The translations under genes and the position numbers were made by a program. A model generated the notes under the pieces. The model did no database searches. It was not told the origin of the DNA and saw only the letters and a list, made by a program, of their open reading frames with translations. A stretch of DNA of 64,000 nucleotides from Terrimonas pollutisoli (GTDB lineage: Bacteria > Bacteroidota > Bacteroidia > Chitinophagales > Chitinophagaceae): positions 62,001-126,000 of the forward strand of contig NZ_JARKNA010000016.1 of assembly GCF_029360765.1 (NCBI RefSeq). Reading direction: 5' to 3'. Of the stretch, positions 1 through 8,184 are shown one piece after another. Position 1 is the stretch's first letter; each line of letters opens with the position of its first letter.

Positions 1-409
1 ACCTGGCTATTCCGTTAGAAGCAGAAAGAAACGACGCACCATTAGGTGTGTAGAAAATATTGGAAATACCGGCTAGCCGACAGGCAATCCTCCCAAGCAA
101 ACCACTTTTTGAAGAATGAAGGTGAACTGCATCAATCATGTTTTTTCCCTTCAGCCGTATTAATATTTTGTAAACTTCTGTTAAAGCCATAAGATCCTTG
201 AACGGATCAATTTGCCGACCTACAGAACGCCATTTGATAAAACGTACATTTTTCCTGGGAAAATTCTTTTTTACCTCCGCAGCTGCCATTTCATTCTTTC
301 TTTCACCATGCACCACTATATGCATGTCATCGGGCATGGCCTCCGTAAGTGATCTTACGAAGACAGCCACGCCTGCGGCAAAAGGTTCAACAATGTGGAC
401 AATTATCAT
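1..409 (-). CDS. Glycosyltransferase family 4, N-terminal part (partial)
   Basis: The minus strand is open from an ATG at 409 to the window edge, giving 136 residues that begin MIIVHIVEPFAAG. This is the usual start of a GT-B fold family 4 glycosyltransferase: a first Rossmann strand, then a glycine-rich loop with a run of small residues. Further on, DAVHLHSSKSGLLGRIA matches the conserved acceptor-side region of such enzymes. They transfer a nucleotide-activated sugar during capsule, exopolysaccharide or LPS synthesis. The C-terminal half with the donor-binding EX7E motif lies outside the window. A GT2 gene on the opposite side of a 174-bp gap suggests this is the edge of a surface polysaccharide locus. 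The sugar specificity cannot be read. Confidence 0.8.
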   Translation of the reverse strand, partial: MIIVHIVEPFAAGVAVFVRSLTEAMPDDMHIVVHGERKNEMAAAEVKKNFPRKNVRFIKWRSVGRQIDPFKDLMALTEVYKILIRLKGKNMIDAVHLHSSKSGLLGRIACRLAGISNIFYTPNGASFLSASNGIAR

Positions 410-583
410 AGGTTTAGTTATTTTCCTGAATATTGAACATGGACACAAAATCCAGACCATTACATCATTTCATATTAAATAATGCATTAATGATTTGGCA
501 AATCAGATCCTTAAAATAGTGGAAAGCAATCAAGGGACTTGATAGCGAACACTTGACAATCAGGAGGAAGAAAACGTTGCATT

Positions 584-1402
584 TCAATCAGCTATCATTT
601 TCTTCAGTCGCAAAACTAAACTTTTCGGGATAATATACAATAGTAAAATCCGTATAAAACCTATAATTTTCATTATCTTATAAGATCCATAGGTTTTTAC
701 AATTTTCCATCTTGACTTTAATTGTTTTATCCTGTTTGAGTAAGAGATTCCACTTAGATTTACTTCGCAGGTTACCAGAAACCTATCAATAATATGAGAA
801 GGTTGATAATTAATTAATTTCCAGAAGAACGCATAATCCTCAGCATGTTCAAAAGAAATTGGGTAATTCCCAACTTTTGATAATGACATGGTGCGAAATA
901 TAGTGGTGGGATGAATAAAAACATTTCGAAAGTGCATAGCTTTCAAAATATCTAAATGGTCCAAAGGGGTTTTATAATGATATTTTTCAAAAGTTTTTTT
1001 ATCTTCAAAAATGCACCAACTTCCAATCAGTCCAACTTCTGGATGTCCGTCCATATATTGAACCTGGATCACAAACCTTTCTTCTGCACATATATCTCCA
1101 CAATCGAGCCGTGCAATGTATTTTGAATTAGTGTTTTCCTCTATCCATCGCAAACCATTATTAAGTGTTGCTGTTATCCCTAAATTTTTTTCATTTTGTA
1201 TAACGACAACAGGTTTTGCATTACCTATTTCTTTTTGGATCCTTTCTTCGGTTACTGCCTCCTTACTACCATCGTCTACTACTACAATTAAAAATTTATC
1301 AGCAGGATAAACAACGCTTTTTAATGAGCTGATCAATCCGGTAAAATTATTATAACAGGGAATCAGCAAACAAAAATCTATCTCGCTTCGTGATGGGTGC
1401 AT
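584..1402 (-). CDS. Glycosyltransferase family 2 (GT-A)
   Basis: The 272-residue product has the GT-A fold pattern: FCLLIPCYNN at the N terminus, VVVDDGS about 45 residues later (nucleotide binding) and the metal-binding region ARLDCGD. It should transfer a sugar from a nucleotide donor to a polysaccharide or lipid-linked acceptor at the cytoplasmic face. A longer open frame reaches 1507, but that would overlap the end of the glycosylase gene by 92 bp. The ATG at 1402, giving MHPSRSEIDF, starts just before the first conserved strand and leaves a 13-bp gap, so I chose it. The donor and acceptor are unknown. It probably belongs to the same surface polysaccharide locus as the GT4 at the window edge. 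Confidence 0.82.
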   Translation of the reverse strand: MHPSRSEIDFCLLIPCYNNFTGLISSLKSVVYPADKFLIVVVDDGSKEAVTEERIQKEIGNAKPVVVIQNEKNLGITATLNNGLRWIEENTNSKYIARLDCGDICAEERFVIQVQYMDGHPEVGLIGSWCIFEDKKTFEKYHYKTPLDHLDILKAMHFRNVFIHPTTIFRTMSLSKVGNYPISFEHAEDYAFFWKLINYQPSHIIDRFLVTCEVNLSGISYSNRIKQLKSRWKIVKTYGSYKIMKIIGFIRILLLYIIPKSLVLRLKKMIAD

Positions 1403-1415
1403 ATCAATATTCAGC

Positions 1416-2057
1416 TTAAGTCCTGATACCTCTTTTTTGAATATAATGATGCCATAATAGCATAGTTCCAATGGAACGATAAGGCTGCCATGGCCTCGCC
1501 ATTTCAATGATGGCCTCTCTGCTTATTTCTTTTGATAGTTGTTTTATATCCCTGAAGGCATTGATCATTGCAAGATCGCCAACCGGGAATACATCCGTTC
1601 TTTTTAAAGCGAATAATAAATAAACATCAACCGTCCAGTCGCCGATGCCTTTTATTTGCTTCAACTTTTCACGAATCAGGTGATCGGGCAAAATTGAAAG
1701 TTCTTCAAGATTTAACTTGCCCGAAACAATCACTTCCGCCAGGTGTCTTGCATAAATGGTTTTTTGGCGGCTGAAATAACAGGCTCTCATTTCTTCATCA
1801 GAAAGTGCCAAGAGCTTTTCGGGAGTTACAGAGCCAATCTTTTCCTTCAGTTTATTAAAAGCAGCAAGAGCAGAAGCTAATGAAACCTGCTGCTCCAGGA
1901 TAATATGAATAAGTGTCGAAAAACTGCTGGGTCTTGACCAAAGCGGTGGGTAACCGTATTTTTTTAAAATACCTCTTAAGTCTTTATCCTTACGGCCAAG
2001 TTTATCGCAGAGTAAATGAAAGTTTTTATCACTAAAGCTTGATAAGATATCAGACAC
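1416..2057 (-). CDS. DNA-3-methyladenine glycosylase II (AlkA-like, HhH-GPD)
   Basis: This 213-residue protein belongs to the HhH-GPD base-excision repair superfamily. The helix-hairpin-helix is seen in LKQIKGIGDWTVDVYLL (about residues 132-148), followed by the catalytic aspartate in FPVGDLAM. Such enzymes flip out alkylated purines and cut the N-glycosidic bond. ILEQQVSLASA is the typical family helix before the HhH. No iron-sulfur cysteine cluster is present, which argues for the AlkA/MPG-II branch rather than EndoIII/MutY. It lacks the N-terminal domain of E. coli AlkA, as many short bacterial AlkA homologs do. It is 6 bp downstream of an enoyl-CoA hydratase gene and is probably co-transcribed with it, with no obvious functional link. 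Confidence 0.85.
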   Translation of the reverse strand: MSDILSSFSDKNFHLLCDKLGRKDKDLRGILKKYGYPPLWSRPSSFSTLIHIILEQQVSLASALAAFNKLKEKIGSVTPEKLLALSDEEMRACYFSRQKTIYARHLAEVIVSGKLNLEELSILPDHLIREKLKQIKGIGDWTVDVYLLFALKRTDVFPVGDLAMINAFRDIKQLSKEISREAIIEMARPWQPYRSIGTMLLWHHYIQKRGIRT

Positions 2058-2063
2058 AATAAT

Positions 2064-2840
2064 TTATTTAACTGCCTTGAATTTCTCAATGGCTTTTTTG
2101 GAAAACTCGCTTAATATTAGTTTACCGCTGATAGCAGCTCTTTCAATTAATAGCTTATCCCAATGTTCAGTGCCTTTCCATAATGTTTTTTTCAACTCCG
2201 CCATAGCCTCAGTGCTTGATTGCATAAGCGTATGCGATAATCGCTGGATAGATTCATCCATCCCTTCGACAGTTGGATGCAACTCCGCAAATAAACCTTT
2301 TCTTCTTGCCCAGTCAGCATTGCGCCACATCGTGGCATCTATGGCGAGTTGTGAAAAGGCGGATAAACCAATCTTTCTTTCAACTGCGGGGCCCACTACA
2401 AAAGGACCAATACCGATTGCCAACTCGCTTAATCTTATTTCCACCGAAGATTCAACCGCTATTGCATAATCAACAGCGGCCGCCAGGCCAACACCACCGC
2501 CAACACATTTGCCATGAATCCTGCCAATAATAAATTTTGGACAGGTTCGCAGTGCGTTGATTACATGGGCAAAGCCACTAAAAAAATGAAGTCCCTGTTC
2601 TTTATCCTTAATAGATTTTAATTCGTCAAATGAAGCACCGGCACAAAACGCTTTATCACCACCTGACCGGAGAATTATTACTTTGGTAGTCTCATCATTG
2701 CCAGCGCCGTGGATTACGTGAGCCAGCTCTTCCAGTATGCGGCTGGGCAGGGAATTGCTTTGGGGATGAAAAAATTCGATTGTGGTAATTCCATTGTGGA
2801 ACTCAGATTTTACATAGCCTTCTTTTACTTCAGTAAGCAT
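2064..2840 (-). CDS. Enoyl-CoA hydratase/isomerase family protein
   Basis: This 258-residue crotonase-fold protein shows the CoA-binding segment GDKAFCAGASFDEL and the oxyanion-hole helix GKCVGGGVGLAAAVDYAIA. At the usual catalytic glutamate position it reads LSELAIGIGPFVVGP, so the acid/base residue of ordinary hydratases may be retained as that Glu. The start is 1 bp past the paaZ stop codon, so the two genes are translationally linked. That context suggests a phenylacetyl-CoA pathway role (PaaF/PaaG-like ring-derived enoyl-CoA processing). It could equally be a general beta-oxidation hydratase. Family assignment is firm; substrate is inferred from the neighbour only. Confidence 0.85.
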   Translation of the reverse strand: MLTEVKEGYVKSEFHNGITTIEFFHPQSNSLPSRILEELAHVIHGAGNDETTKVIILRSGGDKAFCAGASFDELKSIKDKEQGLHFFSGFAHVINALRTCPKFIIGRIHGKCVGGGVGLAAAVDYAIAVESSVEIRLSELAIGIGPFVVGPAVERKIGLSAFSQLAIDATMWRNADWARRKGLFAELHPTVEGMDESIQRLSHTLMQSSTEAMAELKKTLWKGTEHWDKLLIERAAISGKLILSEFSKKAIEKFKAVK

Positions 2841-2841
2841 A

Positions 2842-4929
2842 TTAGTTTTCTTTTCTTTTAACCATTGTTAATATCGTGGCAATCCCTACCATCGGTTCTT
2901 CTGTGTCATCCAGTATTTCAACCAGCCATTTTACAATTCCTTTCGGAATATCATTTTCATCCCCGCCCGACTGAACGGTATCAGCCGTTCGGGCGGGTTT
3001 TAAATCCTGCGGCAGCTTTTCTTTACATGTGAATTTAATATATATTTCTGCGCCGGGATAAACGGGCTTGGTAAACCTTAACTCATCAATGCCATAGTTC
3101 AACAACACCGGATTTTTTTCATAGCTGTCAACAAACAAACCCGCAGCGACGCTCATAATAAAATATCCATGCGCTACCTGTTGTTCAAACATTGTGTTTG
3201 TAAAATTAGTGGTTTTGATATGTGCATAAAAATGGTCGCCACTAAGATCTGCAAAACGGTCAATGTCTTCAGAGGTTATCAATCTTTTATCCGTGATTAA
3301 CTGGTCACCGATTTCCAGGTCTTCAAAATACTTCCGGAAGGGATGTTTTCCAGGATCCTTCCCTTCAGCATATTGCTGATAAACATTTGTAATGACAGTA
3401 ATAGTGGTAGGCGAACCTTGCAGTGCTACTCTTTGCATATAATGTTTCACTCCCCGAATGCCACCCATTTCTTCGCCTCCGCCAGCTCTGCCTGGGCCAC
3501 CGTGTACCAATAGCGGTAAAGGTGAGCCGTGACCAGTGCTTTCTTTTGCACAACTTGTATTTAATATCAACATTCGCCCATGATGTGTTGCCGCACCTAA
3601 AACATATTGCCGGGCCAGTTTATTATTCGCCGTGACAATAGTGGAACATAAAGACCCTTTACCTTTTTTGCTAAGCTCGATCGCCTCATCCATATTTTTA
3701 TACGGCATAACAGTGCTTACGGGTCCAAAAGCCTCTACCTCGTGAGGCTCATTACTGCTAAAAGGCGTTTTGTTTAATAGTAAAAGAGGCGATACAAAAG
3801 CTCCTTTTTTTGCATCTGCATCCAGTACCTCCACACTATCCATCGAGCCATAAATTAGTTGGGATGATGCCAATAATTTTTCCACCTGCATTTTTACTTC
3901 CTGTCTTTGATCTTGTCCCGCAAGTGAGCCCATCCTTACCTTTTCATTAAGCGGATTGCCAATTGTCGTTTGCGAAAGGGAAGTGGCAATGGCTTTCCAC
4001 ACATCTTCCATTTTATTATCGGGAACGAATATTCTTCGTATCGCCGTGCATTTCTGTCCTGCTTTTGCGGTCATCTCTTTTCTTACTTCTTTGATAAAAA
4101 TATCCCACTCGGGTTTGCCGAGGGTTACATCTTCACCAAGGACTATGCAGTTAAGCGAATCTGCCTCCATATTGAAGGGAACAGACTCTTTCAATATCCG
4201 TTCATTGGATTTTAACAATAAACCCGTGGATGCAGAGCCGGTAAACGTAACGACATCCTGCGAGCTGACATGATCCAGTAAATCGCCTGCACTACCACAA
4301 ATGAGTTGCAAAGCACCCTCTGGTAATATTTTTGAAGCGATAATTTCTTTCACTACTGCTTCGGTCAGGTAGGATGTAACAGTCGCCGGCTTTACGATGG
4401 CGGGCACTCCTGCCAATAAATTCACCGCAATTTTTTCAAGCATTCCCCACACCGGGAAATTAAAAGCATTGATGTGAATGGCTACGCCTTCCTTGGGTAC
4501 GAGGATATGCGTACCCATAAAACTATTGTGCTTGCTCAAATTGTGTGATTCGCCGTCGATACAAAAGGATTCATCAGGAAATTTTCTGCGCAGTGATGCA
4601 TTGGCAAACAAGTTGCCAATTCCTCCTTCAATGTCTACCCAGCTATCTGCTCTTGTAGCACCAGTTTGGTAACTGATGGAATAAAACTTTTCTAAATGTT
4701 CCCTTAAATATAAGGCGAGTGCTTTCAACTTGTTTCCTCTTTCATGGAAAGTTAATTTCCGCAAGGCCGGGTTGCCTGTATTCCTGGCATATTCAACAAT
4801 TGATTTAAAATCCAATCCTTTTGTAGAAGCGGACGCAATTGCTTCGCCCGTGACGGCATTATATAATGTTTGGCCATCACCTTCGCCGGTGATCCATCGG
4901 CCGGTAACATAGTTTTGTAATTTATTCAT
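2842..4929 (-). CDS. paaZ: Bifunctional oxepin-CoA hydrolase / semialdehyde dehydrogenase PaaZ
   Basis: The product has two domains. Residues 1 to about 520 are an aldehyde dehydrogenase with VKPATVTS, FTGSAST and GQKCTAIRR, the last holding the catalytic cysteine. The C-terminal 170 residues are a MaoC-like hydratase with DLSGDHFYAHI and VAHGYFIMSVAAG. PaaZ opens the oxepin-CoA ring of activated phenylacetate and oxidises the resulting semialdehyde. I chose the ATG at 4929 (MNKLQNYVTGRW), which matches family starts; another lies at 4941. The protein is a little longer than usual because of a 12-residue insert (PARTADTVQSGG) before KGIVKWLVEI. The insert is encoded by a perfectly in-frame 36-bp palindrome at 2962-2997. 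The ring epoxidase genes are not in the window. Confidence 0.93.
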   Translation of the reverse strand: MNKLQNYVTGRWITGEGDGQTLYNAVTGEAIASASTKGLDFKSIVEYARNTGNPALRKLTFHERGNKLKALALYLREHLEKFYSISYQTGATRADSWVDIEGGIGNLFANASLRRKFPDESFCIDGESHNLSKHNSFMGTHILVPKEGVAIHINAFNFPVWGMLEKIAVNLLAGVPAIVKPATVTSYLTEAVVKEIIASKILPEGALQLICGSAGDLLDHVSSQDVVTFTGSASTGLLLKSNERILKESVPFNMEADSLNCIVLGEDVTLGKPEWDIFIKEVRKEMTAKAGQKCTAIRRIFVPDNKMEDVWKAIATSLSQTTIGNPLNEKVRMGSLAGQDQRQEVKMQVEKLLASSQLIYGSMDSVEVLDADAKKGAFVSPLLLLNKTPFSSNEPHEVEAFGPVSTVMPYKNMDEAIELSKKGKGSLCSTIVTANNKLARQYVLGAATHHGRMLILNTSCAKESTGHGSPLPLLVHGGPGRAGGGEEMGGIRGVKHYMQRVALQGSPTTITVITNVYQQYAEGKDPGKHPFRKYFEDLEIGDQLITDKRLITSEDIDRFADLSGDHFYAHIKTTNFTNTMFEQQVAHGYFIMSVAAGLFVDSYEKNPVLLNYGIDELRFTKPVYPGAEIYIKFTCKEKLPQDLKPARTADTVQSGGDENDIPKGIVKWLVEILDDTEEPMVGIATILTMVKRKEN
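2962..2997. repeat. 36-bp palindromic element inside paaZ
   Basis: Two inverted arms, CCCGCCC...GGGCGGG (outer, 7 bp) and GAACGG...CCGTTC (inner, 6 bp), surround a 6-nt loop; the left side carries a 4-nt bulge. The element is exactly 12 codons long and in phase. It encodes a hydrophilic stretch absent, as far as I recall, from related PaaZ proteins. It resembles in principle the coding palindromes known from Rickettsia, but the sequence is different. Confidence 0.7.
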
Positions 4930-5012
4930 AGCGGCAATCATTCAATATTCGAAAACGAAATTAGCTGAAAACAGACTTTGACTGTTATCTATTTCGTGTA
5001 AACAGTACGGGT

Positions 5013-5020
5013 TATCTTTG
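5013..5020 (+). promoter_or_regulatory. Bacteroidota -7 box
   Basis: TATCTTTG matches TAnnTTTG, 27 nt before the ATG of the lipoprotein gene at 5048. Its position excludes an upstream TTG start at 5018, which would overlap the box. Confidence 0.6.
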
Positions 5021-5047
5021 CATTTGTCCGTAAAAACAAAATGGCAT

Positions 5048-5521
5048 ATGAGACATCTGTTTTTTGTAATATTATTTATAGTTGCAGGTATTTTTATTTC
5101 CTGCAATGATTCAGAAAATGAAAAAAGCGGCCCGACAGAAGCTCAACCGAGAACGGAAGCCCAAATTCTATGGAAAGAGGTAATGGATGGACATGATATA
5201 GGCATGGCAAAAATGGGTAAATTAACAAGAGCTGAGCAGGCAACCAGGCGGTTGATAGATTCAATAGAAAAACTTCCAGCAAAAGCAAAGCAAGCTGCCG
5301 CTCCATTGAAACTAAAACTTGATAGCCTTCAAAAGGATCTTAGCTATGCTGAGTTTGCAATGAATAAATGGATGGAGGAATTCAATATGGATTCCGCGGT
5401 CAACGACATGGAAAAAAGGATTGAATATTTAAAATCCGAAAAGCTGAAAGTATCCAAAGTAAAGGAATCAATATTGACTGGCTTACAAAAAGCTGATTCG
5501 TTGCTGAAGGATAAATTCTAG
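5048..5521 (+). CDS. Predicted coiled-coil lipoprotein
   Basis: The 157-residue product starts with a short basic tip, a hydrophobic segment and a lipobox ending GIFISC, so it should be lipid-anchored at the cell envelope. The mature part is charged and helical with heptad-like Leu/Ile spacing (LPAKAKQAAAPLKLKLDSLQ), suggesting a coiled coil. I do not recognise a named family. It is monocistronic from its own -7 box. Its stop codon overlaps the end of the convergent DUF1569-like gene by 4 bp. Confidence 0.75.
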   Translation: MRHLFFVILFIVAGIFISCNDSENEKSGPTEAQPRTEAQILWKEVMDGHDIGMAKMGKLTRAEQATRRLIDSIEKLPAKAKQAAAPLKLKLDSLQKDLSYAEFAMNKWMEEFNMDSAVNDMEKRIEYLKSEKLKVSKVKESILTGLQKADSLLKDKF

Positions 5522-5997
5522 GCATCCAATGGCTCTACGCCATACTGCCGGAGATGATGTAGGGCGTGCTTGTGTAATAGTTGTACGTTTTGCTCAAAAT
5601 TCAGGTCGCCAAAAATGGGGTTCCTTGTAATGAGGTCCGGATTTTTTTCAAAGGCTTCAAAAAAATAAATAAGTTCTTGTTGTAAGGCGCCTATGGCCGC
5701 CTGCACTGTTTTGTATCGCAAAGGCCGGGGTTCTTCTCCGAGTAAAGGATTCTTGGTATTTTCTTTAAAAGGTTTATTTCCCATCATGAAGTCCCGCATC
5801 CGTTGCAGATTTTCGGGTGGCGTAATGATTGTTTCAATTTTCAATCTTCCGTTGGCATTGCGTACAGCGTCCCCACCAAAGTGTTCGATCATCTGCTGTA
5901 CACTCATTTTACCCCAGCGTGGTGGTGTTGCAGGATCAAGCCGTTGTAGATAACGAATCAACTTTGTACGCAGAAAATTTTCTTTTTCGAAACTCAT
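5518..5997 (-). CDS. DUF1569/DinB-like protein
   Basis: The 159-residue product has WGKMSVQQMIEHFGGD near the N terminus and HKHALHHLRQYG near the C terminus. These histidine-containing helices are typical of DinB/DUF1569 four-helix metal-binding proteins. The ATG at 5997 (MSFEKENFL) is chosen because the longer frame needs a TTG at 6018. In Bacteroidota such genes often sit next to paaZ, as here (inference from memory of gene order), so a link to phenylacetate metabolism is possible. The biochemical function is unknown. Confidence 0.75.
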   Translation of the reverse strand: MSFEKENFLRTKLIRYLQRLDPATPPRWGKMSVQQMIEHFGGDAVRNANGRLKIETIITPPENLQRMRDFMMGNKPFKENTKNPLLGEEPRPLRYKTVQAAIGALQQELIYFFEAFEKNPDLITRNPIFGDLNFEQNVQLLHKHALHHLRQYGVEPLDA

Positions 5998-6060
5998 ATA
6001 GTGATCGCTAAGCTGCAATTTTACGAATCCTGTTTGATAAAAAAGAAACCACTCAACACA

Positions 6061-6091
6061 TAAAGAAAGAACCCCGGCGTTTCCGGGGTTC
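6061..6091 (-). terminator. Rho-independent terminator of adk
   Basis: A 9-bp stem GAACCCCGG/CCGGGGTTC with a 5-nt loop is followed on the minus strand by TTTCTTTA, starting 7 bp after the adk stop. Confidence 0.8.
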
Positions 6092-6098
6092 CTGCTAT

Positions 6099-6686
6099 TT
6101 AAACGAGTGATTTCATTTTTTTATCTACCTGTGCGGAAAGTCTTGCAAAAATTTCTTCTACAGTTCCGATACCATCTATGTTGACCACTTTCTTTGACTT
6201 AGCATAATAAGCAGCAACAGGAAGGGTTTCATTTTTATAAACCTCCTGCCTTTTGCGCTGAATGTTTTCATCGGCATCATCTGTTCTGCCTGAAGTTTTA
6301 CCACGGTGAACGAGTCGTTTGATCAGTTCCTCTTCATTTACTTCCAGGAAGAGGACCAGCGCTATTTCAGACTTTTTCAAATCCAATAAACGATCCAATG
6401 CCTCTGCTTGGGCAACAGTTCGGGGAAATCCATCAAAAAGAAAGCCGCTTGCTCCCATATTTTCATCCAGGGCGGAACTGATCATACCAATCACCACTTC
6501 ATCCGGAACCAGTTGGCCCTTGTCTATAAATTGTTGAGCCTCAATTCCAAGGGGAGTTTTCAGCTGTCGTTCCTTTCTTAATAAATCACCGGTTGACAGG
6601 TGTACAAACCCATATCTATCTACTAATTTTTCAGATTGTGTACCTTTTCCGCTACCAGGAGGGCCAAACAGGATCACATTAAACAT
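6099..6686 (-). CDS. adk: Adenylate kinase
   Basis: Adk interconverts ATP + AMP and two ADP. The 195-residue product has the P-loop GPPGSGKGT at residues 8-16, STGDLLR (AMP binding), DGFPRT and RLVHRGKTSGRTDD at the LID hinge. It is the short-lid form without a zinc-binding insert, and its length is normal for that form. I chose the ATG at 6686 (MFNVILFG) over a GTG two codons upstream. It is transcribed alone between a CAAAnnTA-type promoter and a strong terminator. Confidence 0.95.
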   Translation of the reverse strand: MFNVILFGPPGSGKGTQSEKLVDRYGFVHLSTGDLLRKERQLKTPLGIEAQQFIDKGQLVPDEVVIGMISSALDENMGASGFLFDGFPRTVAQAEALDRLLDLKKSEIALVLFLEVNEEELIKRLVHRGKTSGRTDDADENIQRKRQEVYKNETLPVAAYYAKSKKVVNIDGIGTVEEIFARLSAQVDKKMKSLV

Positions 6687-6712
6687 AATCACTATCTAAT
6701 CTTGGTGAGTGA

Positions 6713-6720
6713 CAAATATA
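6713..6720 (-). promoter_or_regulatory. -7 box of adk
   Basis: The minus-strand sequence TATATTTG matches TAnnTTTG and ends 26 nt upstream of the adk start. Confidence 0.55.
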
Positions 6721-6841
6721 ACGTAGTGTGGCTAAAAATCCGCAGTCAACTTAGGGAGGTTCAAAATTTCGGGAATTTTCAATAAAATGTTAATCGTTGA
6801 CTGCGACAGTTACTTCTAAAACCGTTAAAACATGCTTATCG

Positions 6842-6849
6842 TAAATTTG
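6842..6849 (+). promoter_or_regulatory. -7 box of msrB
   Basis: TAAATTTG matches TAnnTTTG and ends 13 nt before the msrB ATG, implying a very short leader. Confidence 0.6.
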
Positions 6850-6862
6850 TTAAACATTAAAT

Positions 6863-7444
6863 ATGCGGCTACCTAAATTAATTATGATTGTGCTACTGGC
6901 TTCGCTGTTGCAGCAATGCAGCTATTCGCAGTCGAACACCAATTCTTCAAACTCAAAACAACAAAGCATGGATATTTCTAAAAAGCATCCGCTTTATTCC
7001 AATACAGATACAAGCAAAGTAAATGTCCCGGATAGTGAATGGGAAAAAGTATTGCCTAAAGAGGTATTCAATATTGCAAGATTGAAAGGAACAGAAAGAC
7101 CCTGGAGCAGCCCTTATGAAAGCCTGAGTGAAAAAGGAACGTACTACTGTGCTGTTTGCGGAAATGCGCTGTTCAAAAGCGATACTAAATTTGAAAGTGG
7201 GTGCGGATGGCCCAGCTTCTATGATCCGATTAGTAAAGGAAGTATTATTTATACACCCGATAACTCTCATGGAATGCAAAGAACCGAGGTTCAATGCGGA
7301 CGTTGTAAATCTCATTTAGGCCATGTGTTTGACGATGGCCCACCTCCAACCGGTTTGAGATATTGCATCAACGGTGTAGTATTGGATTTTGCCAAAGCAA
7401 AGGAAGCAGAGAAAAAGTATAATGAAAAACCCGCACAAGATTAA
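6863..7444 (+). CDS. msrB: Lipoprotein peptide-methionine (R)-S-oxide reductase MsrB
   Basis: MsrB reduces the R epimer of methionine sulfoxide in oxidised proteins. The 193-residue product has a lipoprotein signal with lipobox LLQQC, so this copy works at the envelope rather than in the cytoplasm. The MsrB domain covers about residues 60-185. It has two zinc-binding CxxC pairs (CAVCG and CGRCK), the FESGCGWPSFY substrate motif and the catalytic cysteine in RYCING at residue 168. No MsrA domain is fused. It has its own promoter and a strong terminator 20 bp after the stop. Confidence 0.93.
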   Translation: MRLPKLIMIVLLASLLQQCSYSQSNTNSSNSKQQSMDISKKHPLYSNTDTSKVNVPDSEWEKVLPKEVFNIARLKGTERPWSSPYESLSEKGTYYCAVCGNALFKSDTKFESGCGWPSFYDPISKGSIIYTPDNSHGMQRTEVQCGRCKSHLGHVFDDGPPPTGLRYCINGVVLDFAKAKEAEKKYNEKPAQD

Positions 7445-7464
7445 CAGATTTGTATTTATGAGAT

Positions 7465-7490
7465 AAGCTCCCATAAAGGGAGCTTTTTTA
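7465..7490 (+). terminator. Terminator of msrB
   Basis: An 8-bp stem AAGCTCCC/GGGAGCTT with a 5-nt loop is followed by TTTTTA. Confidence 0.8.
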
Positions 7491-7609
7491 TTGGCCAATC
7501 ATCGTATAAATACTATTTGTAAAGCAACTACGAAGGTTTTGGTTTAAGTTATTGTTAGGCAGAGTTGGCATTTTCTTTGAAAATTGTTGAGTAACTAAAA
7601 GCCCTAATT

Positions 7610-8026
7610 GTGAAAAAAACTATTTTATCCGTCACCACACTCATTGTTGCTCTGGCTTTTTCAAATAACAGTAAAGCCCAGGTCAACGTAAGCATTAATA
7701 TCAATTCTCAACCCGATTGGGGTCCGGGAGGATACGACTATGTTGAATATTACTATTTGCCGGACATTGAAGCGTATTACTATGTACCCCGGCATCAGTT
7801 TGTCTATATTTCAGGAGGCAATTGGATTTTTTCGGCCCATCTTCCTCCTGCTTATAGAAACTATGATCTGTACAGGGGATATAAGGTTGTAATTAATCAA
7901 CCAAGGGCCTATCGATACTATGATAGTCATCGTATAAAATACAGCAAACACGGCGGCTACTATGGTAAGCCCTATAAGCACAAGCATAAAGGCCATGGTC
8001 GTGGTCATGGGCACGGTCATCATTAA
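7610..8026 (+). CDS. Secreted protein with His/Gly-rich tail
   Basis: This 138-residue product starts at GTG with a clear Sec signal peptide (MKKTILSVTTLIVALAF...SKA/QV). The mature region is rich in tyrosine and proline (YDYVEYYYLPDIEAYYYV). It ends in a His/Lys/Gly tail, HKHKGHGRGHGHGHH, that could bind transition metals. Tyr-rich proteins of this look are common in Bacteroidota genomes, but I cannot assign a function. It is monocistronic with its own terminator. Confidence 0.8.
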   Translation: MKKTILSVTTLIVALAFSNNSKAQVNVSININSQPDWGPGGYDYVEYYYLPDIEAYYYVPRHQFVYISGGNWIFSAHLPPAYRNYDLYRGYKVVINQPRAYRYYDSHRIKYSKHGGYYGKPYKHKHKGHGRGHGHGHH

Positions 8027-8047
8027 TGTTCGTCTAAATTATTTAAG

Positions 8048-8080
8048 TAGCCGTCACTCCGACGGCTATTTCTTTTTCTT
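8048..8080 (+). terminator. Terminator after the His-rich protein gene
   Basis: Stem TAGCCGTC/GACGGCTA with a 5-nt loop is followed by TTTCTTTTTC. Confidence 0.75.
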
Positions 8081-8107
8081 TGTATTTGCCATTGGTCAAG
8101 CCTTTGC

Positions 8108-8137
8108 TTGTCATCTGCATGAATCATTCTACTTTTG
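8108..8137 (+). promoter_or_regulatory. Promoter of the aminotransferase gene
   Basis: TTG at 8108-8110, a 19-nt spacer and TACTTTTG at 8130-8137 fit the Bacteroidota -33/-7 consensus. The leader is about 40 nt. Confidence 0.6.
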
Positions 8138-8184
8138 CGGCATCATGAAGGCTTCTGCCTTGCGTTTATCTAAATCTAAAAGAC

